A stretch of DNA of 42,139 nucleotides from Magnetococcales bacterium DCbin2 (GTDB lineage: Bacteria; Pseudomonadota; Magnetococcia; Magnetococcales; UBA8363): assembly GCA_002753615.1 (NCBI GenBank), contig PEAO01000012.1:1-42139 (forward strand). The letters are read 5' to 3'. Both the position numbers and the translations under genes were made by a program. Positions 33,271 to 42,139 of this stretch are shown piece by piece (positions within the stretch are counted from its first letter, which is position 1; each line of letters starts with the position of its first letter). A model generated the notes under the pieces. It was not told where the DNA came from. It did not search any database and saw nothing but the letters and a program-made list of their open reading frames with translations.

Positions 33271-33354
33271 TTGGACTATAAAATGGACACTCAATGGACA
33301 CCATCATTCCAAAAATGCGTGGACATGAACTTATTGTTAACTTATGATCGACTA

Positions 33355-33612
33355 ATGTACAAACTTGAATGGATGCCCAAAGCTTTGCGTCAAACCCGAA
33401 AAATCCGGGATATTGAAACCCGGCATGAGGTCGTGGCTGGTGTCGAAACATTGCAGAATTTCCCCCATTGCCTGAACGTGAAATCCTTGACTCGTCACAA
33501 ATATGGGTATCAGTTGCGTGTTGGGCGTTGGCGGGTTTTGTTCAATGTTCATGAGAGTGTCCAGATTATCAGCATCGAAGAGGTCAAAAAGCGTAATGAG
33601 CGAACTTACTGA
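33355..33612 (+). CDS. RelE/HigB-like toxin
   Basis: 85 residues from ATG 33355. MYKLEWMPKALRQTRKI, LTRHKYGYQLRVGRWRVLFN and IISIEEVKKRNERTY follow the RelE/ParE-superfamily fold (strand, two helices, three strands). A RelE-type toxin would cleave mRNA on the ribosome. The arginine-rich WRVLF strand is present, but the exact catalytic residues cannot be assigned by eye. Toxin comes first and overlaps the antitoxin start by 17 nt, the HigBA order. The track extends the ORF 28 codons upstream through the repeat region, which is unlikely to be coding. Confidence 0.85.
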   Translation: MYKLEWMPKALRQTRKIRDIETRHEVVAGVETLQNFPHCLNVKSLTRHKYGYQLRVGRWRVLFNVHESVQIISIEEVKKRNERTY

Positions 33613-33943
33613 ATACCAAACCATCATGCAGGATGGCAAACCAGCTTTCGTAGTCATCCCCTATGAGGATTTTCAAAGGTTGCTCCCTGAGGTTGCTACC
33701 GTCCATTCTCCCTCGGAACATACCATACCGCATACAGTGGCTAAGGCGACCTTGTTGAACGGAGTCTCCCTGGTTCGTGCTTGGCGAGAGTATCTGGGCT
33801 TAACCCAGGCAGAATTGGCAGATCGAATGGGGATCACCCAGGCGGCGTTATCGCAGATGGAGCAGTTAAACGCAAAACTGCGGAAACCTACTTTGGAAAA
33901 GTTGGCGATAGCCATGGACCTATCCGTGAAACAGTTGCGATGA
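33596..33943 (+). CDS. XRE-family antitoxin
   Basis: 115 residues. The N-terminal part (QDGKPAFVVIPYEDFQRLL) looks like the hydrophobic start of Phd/YefM-type antitoxins. The C-terminal part is a Cro/C1 helix-turn-helix (LTQAELADRMGITQAALSQM, about residues 73-92). It should neutralise the upstream RelE-like toxin and repress the pair. The start is ATG 33596, inside the end of the toxin gene; the track start 31 codons earlier is not supported. A truncated duplicate lies at 33022. Confidence 0.87.
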   Translation: MSELTEYQTIMQDGKPAFVVIPYEDFQRLLPEVATVHSPSEHTIPHTVAKATLLNGVSLVRAWREYLGLTQAELADRMGITQAALSQMEQLNAKLRKPTLEKLAIAMDLSVKQLR

Positions 33944-34031
33944 TAATCAAGGTTCCCTGTTGGAAGTTTTTTTAATTTTTTTTTTTGCTTCTTCTGTAAC
34001 TTCAAGTGCCTTCATGAACATGGAGTTTCCT

Positions 34032-34727
34032 ATGTCGAACGCCACCACTTTTGAGAATGTCTGGAAATTATTCCAGGAAACCGCCGCACAGATGCGAGAA
34101 ACGGACCGAAAGTTTCAGGAAACGGACCGAAGAATCCAAGAAACCTCCGAACAAATGCGGGAGACAGACCGAAAAATCCAGGAAACCGCCGAGCAAATGC
34201 GAGAGACAGACCGAAAGTTTCAGGAGACGGACCGAAGAATCCAAGAAACCTCCGAACAAATGCGGGAGACGGACCGCTTGGTCAAGGATGTCACCCGACA
34301 AGTTGGCAATCTGAGCGGCAAATGGGGGCAATTCGTGGAAAATCTGGTGGCTCCCGGTTGCCGAACCCTCTTTGCCGAACGGGGAATCCCGGTGCATCAG
34401 GTCCATCAGCGGATCCGGGCGAATCTGGACGATGGCCGCAACATGGAAATTGACATCCTGGTGGTCAATACCGATGTGGCGGTCCTGGTAGAGGTCAAAA
34501 GCACCCTGACTGTGGCTGATGTTCGCGATCATCTCAACCGTCTGCAACAATTCAAGGATTTTTTTCCCCGTTATGCAGATTGCCAAGTGGTCGGGGCTGT
34601 GGCAGGTATCGTCACCGAGGACAAGGCAGCACAGTTCGCCCGCAATCAGGGACTGTTCGTGATCGTCCAGTCGGGAGAAACGGTCGCCCTGGCCAACGAA
34701 CCGGAGTTTGAACCGCGAACGTGGTGA
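34032..34727 (+). CDS. Coiled-coil PD-(D/E)XK nuclease-like protein (DUF3782-like)
   Basis: 231 residues from ATG 34032, with GGAG 6 nt upstream. Residues about 14-90 form a regular coiled coil built from repeats of the type QETDRRIQETSEQMRETDR; a 105-bp DNA block is tandemly duplicated there. The C-terminal half has a nuclease-like core: NMEIDILVV (Asp about 139) and VAVLVEVKSTL (E-x-K about 154-156), then a helix and HLNRLQQFKDFFPRY. The family is widespread and often multi-copy, with nuclease function predicted from the fold only. It sits between the toxin-antitoxin pair and the tRNA, inside the presumed integrated segment. Confidence 0.8.
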   Translation: MSNATTFENVWKLFQETAAQMRETDRKFQETDRRIQETSEQMRETDRKIQETAEQMRETDRKFQETDRRIQETSEQMRETDRLVKDVTRQVGNLSGKWGQFVENLVAPGCRTLFAERGIPVHQVHQRIRANLDDGRNMEIDILVVNTDVAVLVEVKSTLTVADVRDHLNRLQQFKDFFPRYADCQVVGAVAGIVTEDKAAQFARNQGLFVIVQSGETVALANEPEFEPRTW

Positions 34728-34868
34728 AATGAAATCAAAAAATGTCCATCAGAACCCATGGGACACAAGATGACGATGATGAATGCCCATGGCAGCAATC
34801 CATCCATCGACCTGCCCCTGCTCGGTACTGTGGTAGACCGAACACTTATTTTTGTTTGTGTTTTTATT

Positions 34869-34945
34869 TGGTAGCGAGGGGGGGACTTGAACCCCCGGCA
34901 CACGGATTATGAATCCGTTGCTCTAACCAACTGAGCTACCCCGCC
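34869..34945 (-). tRNA. tRNA-Met (anticodon CAT)
   Basis: 77 nt including an encoded CCA. The acceptor strand GGCGGGG pairs with CCTCGCT (two G-U pairs). The D-arm is GCTCAGTTGGTTAGAGC, the anticodon stem ACGGA / TCCGT with loop TTCATAA, and the T-arm GGGGG TTCAAGT CCCCC. Overall it matches elongator tRNA-Met; a lysidine-modified tRNA-Ile2, which also has CAT, is less likely but cannot be excluded by eye. Its 3' half is duplicated at 33139-33190. Confidence 0.93.
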
Positions 34946-35003
34946 TTAAAGCACAAGATACTCGGAGGAATTGAGCGCGTTGTCAACCCTCCCAGATAAA
35001 AAA

Positions 35004-35888
35004 TCACTCTTTTATAATCTTGCCCATCACATTCGGTCCCCACGCCTTGATCACCGGAACCGCTAACCCCAGTTTTGCAATGCGCTCACTCACCCTCCGC
35101 GCCTCGTCCTTGGATGGATACGGACCTAAAAATAAATTCTTCACCGGCATGTCCGCCTCAACCTTGACCATGCGCAATGGCGTAATCCCAAGGGACTGCG
35201 CCTTCTCCATGTCGTGTACCGCAAATCCCAACAGCAACGAACGACTCAACGAGATGATGTACCCCTCCCACGTCTCCTCAACCTCAACATCATACCCATT
35301 GCTCTTGAGTACCGTCTCCATCACCTTGGCCTCCTCCATCTTCTTGAAGGGGCCCGCCTGCACATTGTTTAAACGAATACTCTCCTCTTTCATCCCAATC
35401 TGAGGATCCATCCCATTCTCACGCATCCGCGCAAGCAAACTGTCCATCCCCATCTCAAGCACAAAATTCCCAACCTGAACGACAAATCCCCCCGATCCAA
35501 CACCACCATCCAAACCGCCCTTGGCCTCTACCTTGACCTCCGGCGGTAACACCACCGGCGGCGCAACAGGAGGCTTCACCTCCTCTTTCACCACAACCTC
35601 GGCCAACACCTCAGGCGACGGTGCTACTGGCTTGACCTCCTGGGGCTTGACCTCCTGGCTCATCTCCGAGGCAACGTCACCCTTCTTCTCTGGACTGCCC
35701 AACACACGCGCTTGACCAAGCTCCGGTAACCCATACCTCTTGCCCGGCATCAGCGGACCCGTCCACAAATCCCCCTCCACCCGCTGTGTCATCCATAATT
35801 TACTGTAATAGCCCAGATTACCCATCAATAGCAACACCGCCATCGTCCAGGCTAATATTCCCATCATGCCAGAAACACGTGAAGACAC
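35004..35888 (-). CDS. Membrane-anchored SPOR-domain protein
   Basis: 294 residues with a GTG start; AAAGGA lies 8 nt upstream and overlaps the coaX stop region. A short cytoplasmic start and one membrane helix (MMGILAWTMAVLLLMGNLGY, about 8-27) are followed by a Pro/Val/Glu-rich linker (about 70-125) and a SPOR-type region (GGFVVQVGNFVLEMGMDSLL; NNVQAGPFKKMEEAKVMETV). A second SPOR-like half follows (VKNLFLGPYPSKDEARRV). SPOR domains bind denuded septal peptidoglycan, so a division-site role is likely. Last protein gene of the valS-coaX operon, just before the tRNA. Confidence 0.75.
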   Translation of the reverse strand: MSSRVSGMMGILAWTMAVLLLMGNLGYYSKLWMTQRVEGDLWTGPLMPGKRYGLPELGQARVLGSPEKKGDVASEMSQEVKPQEVKPVAPSPEVLAEVVVKEEVKPPVAPPVVLPPEVKVEAKGGLDGGVGSGGFVVQVGNFVLEMGMDSLLARMRENGMDPQIGMKEESIRLNNVQAGPFKKMEEAKVMETVLKSNGYDVEVEETWEGYIISLSRSLLLGFAVHDMEKAQSLGITPLRMVKVEADMPVKNLFLGPYPSKDEARRVSERIAKLGLAVPVIKAWGPNVMGKIIKE

Positions 35889-35900
35889 TTCTGGTTTCCT

Positions 35901-36668
35901 TTAACAGTTCCGCTCATATAACAAACGCAGACCATTCAATGTCAAAAATTCATCCACCGTTTCAACCCTGGCACTCTCCGTCGCCATCAATCGCGCCAAC
36001 CCACCCGTAGCAATCACACGAACCGGCGAAAAACCAGACTCCGCAATCATCCGGTCAATCAACCCATCCACCAAACCAACATACCCCCAAAAAAGACCCG
36101 ACTGCATCGAACCCACCGTATCCCGCCCGATGACAACCTTAGGCTTGGCAAGCTCGATCCGGGGAAGCTTGGCCGTCTTCTCCGATAACGCATCCATCGA
36201 CAAACCCAACCCCGGCGCAATCGCACCCCCCATGTAATCCCCCGTCGGGCCAACCAGGTCAAACGTCGTCGCCGTCCCAAAATCAACAACAATCGCCGCA
36301 CCCTGCACGATGTGAAACGCCGCCACCGCATTCACAATGCGATCCGCCCCCACCTCCCGCGGATTGTTGTAGCGTATCGTAATCCCCGTCTTGATCCCAG
36401 GCCCAACAATCAACGGCTGTATGTTAAAGTATCTCTTGAGTGCCCGAACCAAAGCCGATTGAATCGGTGGTACCACACTCGCCAAAATCACCGCTTCCAC
36501 ATCCTTGGTCTGCAAATCAGCTAAATGAAAAAGATTAACAATCAAAATGCCATATTCATCACCCGTCTGCGCTACACACGTCGCCAAACGCCAATGGCGG
36601 ACCAGCTCTTCCCCCTGGTAAACACCAAGAACAACATTAGTATTGCCGACATCGATAACAAGTAGCAT
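35901..36668 (-). CDS. coaX: Type III pantothenate kinase
   Basis: 255 residues, normal length. The ASKHA-fold phosphate loop is [12 protein letters not shown] at residues 6-17. [12 protein letters not shown] (about 103) and [13 protein letters not shown] (about 125) are the family signatures for pantothenate and Mg-ATP binding. It catalyses the first step of coenzyme A synthesis and is the class insensitive to CoA feedback. It lies 18 nt after birA and 12 nt before the SPOR gene; the birA-coaX pair is common in bacteria. Confidence 0.96.
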   Translation of the reverse strand: MLLVIDVGNTNVVLGVYQGEELVRHWRLATCVAQTGDEYGILIVNLFHLADLQTKDVEAVILASVVPPIQSALVRALKRYFNIQPLIVGPGIKTGITIRYNNPREVGADRIVNAVAAFHIVQGAAIVVDFGTATTFDLVGPTGDYMGGAIAPGLGLSMDALSEKTAKLPRIELAKPKVVIGRDTVGSMQSGLFWGYVGLVDGLIDRMIAESGFSPVRVIATGGLARLMATESARVETVDEFLTLNGLRLLYERNC

Positions 36669-36686
36669 GATATCTTGACTTTTTGG

Positions 36687-37682
36687 TTAAAGTGGCGTAA
36701 CGTCACCTGCCATGACGCGCTTAAGTTCCTGATCCCCATGACGAAGAACCAATAAAAACCCTTCATCATCCATGTCCACCGCCTCTCCAGAAAAACTCTC
36801 CTTCAGCAAATTGCACCGCACCGGCTTACCTCGAATTCCTGAACGGGCAATCCACGCCTTACGAATCGGTGCAAAACCACTTGCAAGATAGAGTCCATAC
36901 CATCGTTCAAATCGCCCCAAAAAATCGGCCAGCAGGGGTGCCCGCAAGGTCATTTTTTTTAAGTGATCCCGCAACGAGCGTGCAACAACCTGAATCTCCG
37001 GCGAATAGGAACCCATCTCCCCATTCACGTTGATGCCAACGCCAACCACAACGTGATGAACCCGATCATCCTCCGCAGCCATCTCCGTCAGAATACCCGC
37101 CAGTTTCCCCCCATCCAACAAAAGATCGTTGGGCCACTTGATCTGAGCCGTTGTAACACCAAGCCCCGCCACTGTCTCCGCCAACGCCAACCCCGATATC
37201 AGCGTCATCTGGGCGGTGTGCCGGGGGGAGACCGCAGGACGTAAAATCATCGAAAAATAAAGATTCACCCCCGACGGCGATTCCCATACCCGACCCAATC
37301 GGCCACGCCCATGGGTCTGGCTATCCGCAACCACCACCGTCCCCTCCGGGACACCCGCATTCGCCAATTCCGCCGCAAAGGCATTGGTAGAGGCTAACTT
37401 GGGGAAAAAATGATACCTCTCCGGTAAAAAAATCTCCCCCGTGAGCCATCCCTCCATGACATCCCGGGTCAACAGGTCAGGAATCTCGTCCAAAACATAG
37501 CCTTGCCGTGCCATCGATTTGACCTTATACCCCGCCGAACGCAACACCTGGATACGCTTCCACACCGCAGCCCGAGTCATGCCAAGATCTCGCCCAATCG
37601 CGACCCCCGACACAGGCTCTCCACCGCGTCCCTGCAACAGGGCCAACAAGGGGTCGTTACATCGTGACGAGCAGCGAGACAT
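36687..37682 (-). CDS. birA: Biotin--[acetyl-CoA-carboxylase] ligase / biotin operon repressor
   Basis: 331 residues. The N-terminal winged helix is present (SGVAIGRDLGMTRAAVWKRI, about 24-43), so it probably also binds DNA. The catalytic domain carries SQTHGRGRLGRVWESPSG (about 120) for biotinyl-AMP binding and IKWPNDLLLDGGKLAGIL (about 180). A small C-terminal SH3-like domain follows (GEAVDMDDEGFLLV). It activates biotin and attaches it to carboxylase carrier protein. The ATG at 37682 overlaps the end of nadC by 26 nt. Confidence 0.95.
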   Translation of the reverse strand: MSRCSSRCNDPLLALLQGRGGEPVSGVAIGRDLGMTRAAVWKRIQVLRSAGYKVKSMARQGYVLDEIPDLLTRDVMEGWLTGEIFLPERYHFFPKLASTNAFAAELANAGVPEGTVVVADSQTHGRGRLGRVWESPSGVNLYFSMILRPAVSPRHTAQMTLISGLALAETVAGLGVTTAQIKWPNDLLLDGGKLAGILTEMAAEDDRVHHVVVGVGINVNGEMGSYSPEIQVVARSLRDHLKKMTLRAPLLADFLGRFERWYGLYLASGFAPIRKAWIARSGIRGKPVRCNLLKESFSGEAVDMDDEGFLLVLRHGDQELKRVMAGDVTPL

Positions 37683-38487
37683 CCTTGCTTCCCGCGCTAT
37701 GGGTGATGGCCCCCACCGAAATCAAATCGACACCCGTTTCGGCAACCGACCGCACATTGTCCAATGTAATATTGCCGCTGGCCTCCAACAACGCCTTCCC
37801 ACCCACAATGGCCACCGCCCTCTCCATGGTCTCCAGGCTCATGTTGTCCAGCAAAATAATCCGTGCCCCCGCATCCAGGGCTTCCCGGAGTTGATCCAGG
37901 GTTTCCACCTCAATTTCCACACCATGCAAATGACTCACCGCGTCGTAGGCCTTCTTGATGGCCAAAGCAACCCCGCCAGCCAACGCAATATGATTTTCCT
38001 TAATCAATACGCCATCATCCAATCCAAATCGATGGTTATGCCCCCCACCAATGCGTACCGCATACTTTTGCAGCAATCGCAACCCCGGCGTCGTCTTGCG
38101 CGTATCACAAATCCGGGCACCGGTCCCTTCAACCTTCTCCACATAACGCCGTGTCAGCGTCGCAACCGCAGACAAATTTTGGAAAAAATTTAACGCCACA
38201 CGTTCGCCCGCCAAAATACCCCGCGCAGGTCCATGAATGCTGCAAATCCGGTTACCTGCCAAAACACCTTCCCCATCGGGACGTTCCGGCAACATCCGAA
38301 TCCGCGAATCCACCGCACGAAATACCTCCGCAACCACCGGCAGACCACAAACAACCAAATCTTCTTTCGCCACCAATTCCGCTTCCGCTTTCTGACCCGG
38401 AGAAACCAGGGCATTGGTCGTCAGATCCCCGCGACCGATGTCCTGACTCAGTGCAATCGTAACAATATCCAGCCATGGGGGATTCAT
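37657..38487 (-). CDS. nadC: Nicotinate-nucleotide pyrophosphorylase (carboxylating)
   Basis: 276 residues, normal length. DIGRGDLTT at the N-terminus, [20 protein letters not shown] (about 137), GVLIKENH and EVETLDQ in the middle, and [11 protein letters not shown] followed by [12 protein letters not shown] are the quinolinate phosphoribosyltransferase signatures. It converts quinolinate and PRPP to nicotinate mononucleotide in NAD synthesis. The start overlaps the valS stop by ATGA. No nadA or nadB is in the window. Confidence 0.96.
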   Translation of the reverse strand: MNPPWLDIVTIALSQDIGRGDLTTNALVSPGQKAEAELVAKEDLVVCGLPVVAEVFRAVDSRIRMLPERPDGEGVLAGNRICSIHGPARGILAGERVALNFFQNLSAVATLTRRYVEKVEGTGARICDTRKTTPGLRLLQKYAVRIGGGHNHRFGLDDGVLIKENHIALAGGVALAIKKAYDAVSHLHGVEIEVETLDQLREALDAGARIILLDNMSLETMERAVAIVGGKALLEASGNITLDNVRSVAETGVDLISVGAITHSAGSKDVSLLVTM

Positions 38488-41288
38488 CGTGACACGCTCC
38501 TCATCGTTTCCATCCGTCCTAACGCCTCCCGCAAACCGTTTTGTTTTTCCCTGATTTCCACCTGCTTGCCCCTTTCCTTCTCAACGACATCCGGCTTGGC
38601 CCGCGACAAGAACGATGGATTGTTCAGTTTCTTTTCGACCGTTTCCAGTTCTTTTTCCAGTTTTTCCAAACTTTTCGTCAAACGCACCATTTCCGAGCCG
38701 ATATCCATCACCCCCGTCAACGGAATGAAGAGACGCAAATCTTCCAAAACACCCGTCGCACTCTCCCCTTCGGGGGCCTCCCACACCCGCGACCAACCCT
38801 CCAAACGGGCCAACACCGACAAAATCCGCGTATGTTTTTCCAACCGACAGATCACATCGTCGCCCGCCATCACCACCATCCGCAAGGGTTTACCCGGCGG
38901 TATATCCAATTCGGCACGCAACGTCCGCACCATCGTCACCACCGAGATGACCCAATCCATCTCTTTCTCAATCGCCTCCTCCTGGGGATCCAGCACCACC
39001 ACCTCCGGCCATGGTGCCAGCATGATCGTCTTTCCCGGACAACCCGCCAAAGACGATACCCGCTGCCACAATTCTTCCGTGATGAACGGCATCAGCGGAT
39101 GCAACAGCCGCAGCGATTCTTCCAATACCCTCAGCATCGTCCCACGAGCCGCTATTTTATGCGACTCCGCGACCGATTCGTCATAAATGACCGGCTTGAC
39201 CATCTCCAAATACCAATCACAAAAAATACCCCACAAAAATTGATACACATGATGGGCATAATCATTAAACCGGTAGTCCTCGATGGCGCGTGTCACCTCA
39301 CCCGTGGTCCGTTTCAACTTGGCCAAAATCCAACGATCACCCAGCGACATAAAACAGTCGCCAGGATGGGGGGCATTGATCTTCCCCTCGGTGTTCATCA
39401 GCACAAACCGGCTGGCGTTCCATAACTTATTGCAGAAATTCCGGTAACCTTCAATCCTTCCCAAGTCAAATTTGATATCCCGCCCCTGTGTCGCCAAACT
39501 CGCCATGGTAAACCGGAGGGCATCGGCACCATAGGCGGGGATCCCCTGCGGAAACTCTTTGCGTGTCGCCTTTTCAATCCGCAACGCTAGGTGAGGTTGC
39601 ATCATGTCACGGGTCCGCTTGGCAACCAAAGACTCCAAATCGATACCATCGATCAAATCCAAGGGATCCAAAATATTCCCCTTGGATTTGCTCATCTTGT
39701 TCCCTTCGCCATCCCGAATCAGCCCGGTAATATACACATCCCGAAACGGAACCTCTCCGGTAAATTCCAGCCCCATCATGACCATCCGGGCCACCCAGAA
39801 AAAAATAATATCAAACCCGGTCACCAGAACATTGGTCGGATAAAACGCCCGGAGTTCCGGGGTCTGTTCCGGCCAGCCCAAGGTGGAAAACGGCCACAGG
39901 GCTGAAGAAAACCATGTATCCAAAACATCCTGATCACGCTGGAGCGTCACCGGCTCCCCATAGTGTTCCGCCGCCAATTCATAGACCGTCTCTTCGCAGT
40001 TACACACAAAAATATGCCCGTCGGGACCATACCAAGCTGGAATCCGATGACCCCACCAAATTTGTCGGGAAATACACCAATCCTGAATATTACGCATCCA
40101 CTCAAAGTAGGTCTTCGACCAATTGGCCGGGACAAAACGGATGCGTCCATCCTCGACCGCTTCAATCGCCTTCTCGGCCAACGGACCCGCTTTAACGAAC
40201 CATTGATCCGTCAACAACGGCTCAATCACCGCCCGTGATCGATCACCACGGGGGACCATCAGTTCGTGCGGCTCGATACCCGCCAATAAACCCAATGCTT
40301 CCAATGCATCAACCACCTTCTTACGGGCTTCATACCGATCCAGGCCACGGTATCCCTCTGGGGCGTTGTCGTTGAGGGTGGCATCTTCCGCGAACAGATT
40401 GATCAACGCTAACTGGTGACGTTCTCCTACGGCATAATCATTGAAATCGTGCGCCGGAGTGATCTTGACGCACCCCGTGCCAAACTCTGGATCCACATAC
40501 GTATCCGCAATAATGGGAATCGTCCTCTGCGTCAGCGGTAACACCACCCGGCGTCCAACCAACGCCGCATAGCGCGCATCCTCAGGATGCACCGCCACCG
40601 CCGTATCTCCCAACATTGTCTCTGGCCGCGTCGTCGCCACCACCAGATGACCCGATCCATCTTCCAGCGGATAACGCACATGCCATAAATGGCCCGCTTC
40701 CTTCTCCGATAAGACCTCCAGATCCGATACCGCCGTCCGCAAGATCGGATCCCAGTTGACCAATCTTTTTCCCCGATAAATGAGTCCATCTTCATAGAGT
40801 TGGACAAATACATCGGTCACCGCATGGGACAGTTCCCGATCCATGGTAAACCGTTCCCGGTCCCAATCACACGAGGCCCCCATCCGTCGCAACTGTTGCA
40901 CAATCGTCCCACCAGAACTCTCCTTCCACTGCCATATCCGCTTCTCAAACGCCTCACGCCCCAGATCGTGCCGACTTTTCCCCTCCGCCTCAAGCTGCCG
41001 TTCAACGACCATCTGCGTCGCAATACCCGCGTGATCGGTCCCCGTCTGCCACAGGGTACGATCCCCTTTCATTCGATGATAACGCACCAGGGCATCCATG
41101 ATGGTATCCTGGAATGCATGGCCCATATGCAGGCTGCCCGTCACATTGGGCGGCGGTATCATGATGCAATAGGGGGATCCGGGACCGTTCATATCGGGGG
41201 CAAAAAATCCAGACGCCTCCCAGAAACGGTACAAATCCTTTTCCACGCCAGATGGATGATACGTTTTAGGCAATTCTGATTCTGACAT
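38484..41288 (-). CDS. valS: Valyl-tRNA synthetase
   Basis: 934 residues, normal for the bacterial enzyme. The class I motifs are [15 protein letters not shown] (about 46-60; HIGH form) and [10 protein letters not shown] (about 530). The editing domain lies between ([34 protein letters not shown]). The C-terminus is the tRNA-binding coiled-coil arm ([30 protein letters not shown]). It charges tRNA-Val. GGAG is 4 nt before the ATG. It follows the PopZ-like gene by 41 nt and is coupled to nadC. Confidence 0.98.
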   Translation of the reverse strand: MSESELPKTYHPSGVEKDLYRFWEASGFFAPDMNGPGSPYCIMIPPPNVTGSLHMGHAFQDTIMDALVRYHRMKGDRTLWQTGTDHAGIATQMVVERQLEAEGKSRHDLGREAFEKRIWQWKESSGGTIVQQLRRMGASCDWDRERFTMDRELSHAVTDVFVQLYEDGLIYRGKRLVNWDPILRTAVSDLEVLSEKEAGHLWHVRYPLEDGSGHLVVATTRPETMLGDTAVAVHPEDARYAALVGRRVVLPLTQRTIPIIADTYVDPEFGTGCVKITPAHDFNDYAVGERHQLALINLFAEDATLNDNAPEGYRGLDRYEARKKVVDALEALGLLAGIEPHELMVPRGDRSRAVIEPLLTDQWFVKAGPLAEKAIEAVEDGRIRFVPANWSKTYFEWMRNIQDWCISRQIWWGHRIPAWYGPDGHIFVCNCEETVYELAAEHYGEPVTLQRDQDVLDTWFSSALWPFSTLGWPEQTPELRAFYPTNVLVTGFDIIFFWVARMVMMGLEFTGEVPFRDVYITGLIRDGEGNKMSKSKGNILDPLDLIDGIDLESLVAKRTRDMMQPHLALRIEKATRKEFPQGIPAYGADALRFTMASLATQGRDIKFDLGRIEGYRNFCNKLWNASRFVLMNTEGKINAPHPGDCFMSLGDRWILAKLKRTTGEVTRAIEDYRFNDYAHHVYQFLWGIFCDWYLEMVKPVIYDESVAESHKIAARGTMLRVLEESLRLLHPLMPFITEELWQRVSSLAGCPGKTIMLAPWPEVVVLDPQEEAIEKEMDWVISVVTMVRTLRAELDIPPGKPLRMVVMAGDDVICRLEKHTRILSVLARLEGWSRVWEAPEGESATGVLEDLRLFIPLTGVMDIGSEMVRLTKSLEKLEKELETVEKKLNNPSFLSRAKPDVVEKERGKQVEIREKQNGLREALGRMETMRSVSR

Positions 41289-41329
41289 CGGACTCCATCC
41301 GGTTATTGTCGTTTATTCATGGGGTTCGA

Positions 41330-42139
41330 TCATTCCTTGTGGCGAACCCGGTCGATCTCTTCTCGAACGATCTCTTCCAAAAGCTCTGGAAGCAAACGCC
41401 TTAACATCGATGAAACCATCTCCCGGACTAACCCCTCCACCTTGTCGCCATAAAGCTCTTCCAACGATGGTGGTGAAGCGACCCCTTCCTCTTCGTCGGT
41501 GGAAGAGATATCCCCTTGGGAATTCTCCACTACAGGCAACACTTCCCGGTTTTCGGGATCAACCAAAAGAACCGCAAAATCTTCACCTTCCCCACCTACA
41601 ACCTCGGATGGCTCCGCAACATCCTCTTTTTCCAATGCGTCGTCTTCGGTCACGTTTTCCTCTTCAGGGACACCTTCTCCCTCAAGTTCCGCGACAACCG
41701 ACGCATTTTCCTCCTCTTCCTCTTCCTCGGACGGCTCCGCTTCACCCGCCTCGTCTAAAGACTCCTCCGCAATCACGGATGCTTCTTCTTCCTCTTCCTC
41801 AGGTTCGGCCAAAAGGGAGGCAATATCTTCAACTTCCTCTTCCGCTTCTTCGGACGGTTCCGCTTTACCCGCTTCGTCCAAAACCTCCCCTTCTTCCACG
41901 ACAACCGACGCTTCTTCTTCCTCCTCCTCAGGTTCGGCCAGAAGGGAGGCAAGATCCTCGACTTCCTCTTCCTCGGACGGTTCCACCGCGCCCGCATCTT
42001 CCAACGCATCCTCTTCTTCCGCCGCCACAACGACCGATGCCTCTTCTTCCTCTTCCTCAGGTTCGGCCAGAAGAGAGGCAAGATCCTCGATTTCCTCTTC
42101 CGCTTCCTCGGACGGTTCCACCGCACCCGTCTCTTCCAA
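41330..42139 (-). CDS. PopZ/DUF2497-like acidic polar-organising protein (partial, 5' end outside window)
   Basis: At least 269 residues; the reading frame runs off the right edge, so the true start is not seen. Most of it is a highly acidic Glu/Pro/Ser-rich region with imperfect tandem units such as EVEDLASLLAEPEEEEEEAS. The C-terminus, SLEELYGDKVEGLVREMVSS then LRRLLPELLEEIVREEIDRV, matches the helical oligomerisation region of DUF2497/PopZ. In Caulobacter PopZ has an acidic disordered linker and forms a polar condensate that holds ParB and other clients. The DUF2497 gene is next to valS in many alphaproteobacteria, which supports the call. The acidic repeat makes this version unusually Glu-heavy. 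Identification is by C-terminal pattern plus synteny. Confidence 0.7.
   Translation of the reverse strand: MEETGAVEPSEEAEEEIEDLASLLAEPEEEEEEASVVVAAEEEDALEDAGAVEPSEEEEVEDLASLLAEPEEEEEEASVVVEEGEVLDEAGKAEPSEEAEEEVEDIASLLAEPEEEEEEASVIAEESLDEAGEAEPSEEEEEEENASVVAELEGEGVPEEENVTEDDALEKEDVAEPSEVVGGEGEDFAVLLVDPENREVLPVVENSQGDISSTDEEEGVASPPSLEELYGDKVEGLVREMVSSMLRRLLPELLEEIVREEIDRVRHKE

Noticed and set aside
38233-39425. Long plus-strand ORFs opposite nadC and valS
   Set aside because: Both housekeeping genes on the minus strand are full length with clear motifs; the opposite frames are shadows.
41516-41758. Plus-strand ORF of 80 aa opposite the acidic protein
   Set aside because: It is antisense to the GAA/GAG-rich repeat, Phe/Leu-rich only because of that, and has no ribosome binding site or family match.

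Overview
The window looks like chromosome of an alphaproteobacterium-related lineage, most plausibly a Magnetococcales-like bacterium. The reasons are a PopZ/DUF2497-type gene next to valS, several DUF4351-tailed nuclease-like genes, and a homodimeric-type pyruvate dehydrogenase operon. The taxon is an inference; no rRNA or other decisive marker is present.

Layout. 1-3.1 kb (minus strand) is a compact cassette of an AAA ATPase, a DUF4276 (TOPRIM-like) protein and a frameshifted Rpn/DUF4351 nuclease, which looks like a defence module. A periplasmic DUF3365 haem protein follows at 3.2-3.75 kb. 3.9-10.5 kb is the pyruvate dehydrogenase operon aceE-aceF-lpd, with a second DUF4351-tailed nuclease-like gene lodged between aceF and lpd. 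A fossil of a third DUF4351 tail lies just downstream of lpd.

11.2-29.8 kb is the most unusual part. Four tightly overlapping genes encode a TolC-like outer-membrane lipoprotein with two SH3b domains, a periplasmic HlyD-like adaptor, a GAF-like/HlyD membrane protein, and an M50 (site-2-protease-like) membrane metalloprotease fused to a HlyD-like domain. A near-consensus sigma-70 promoter then drives DUF6916, three tail-collar (microcystin-dependent-type) proteins and a GNAT acetyltransferase, ending at a good terminator. Next comes a 2,988-residue repeat protein with an LEPR-XLL-like N-terminal motif and a caspase-like DUF4347 domain. I read this as a candidate export and surface-display system for the giant protein. 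It has type I-like OMF and adaptor parts but no ABC ATPase; a membrane protease occupies the inner-membrane position.

29.8-34.9 kb is a mobile and decayed zone. It holds an internally deleted IS66 transposase remnant, an IS200-like remnant, a fossil ORF, an AT-rich gene for a RelA/SpoT-fold protein whose catalytic motifs are lost, and a small unknown ORF. These are followed by another IS66 piece, an internally deleted antitoxin copy, a 3'-half copy of tRNA-Met, a RelE/XRE toxin-antitoxin pair and a coiled-coil PD-(D/E)XK protein. The zone ends at the intact tRNA-Met(CAT). The duplicated tRNA 3' half is a classic attachment-site signature.

35.0-42.1 kb (minus strand) is an ordinary housekeeping operon: PopZ-like acidic protein, valS, nadC, birA, coaX and a SPOR-domain protein, with stop-start overlaps or short gaps.
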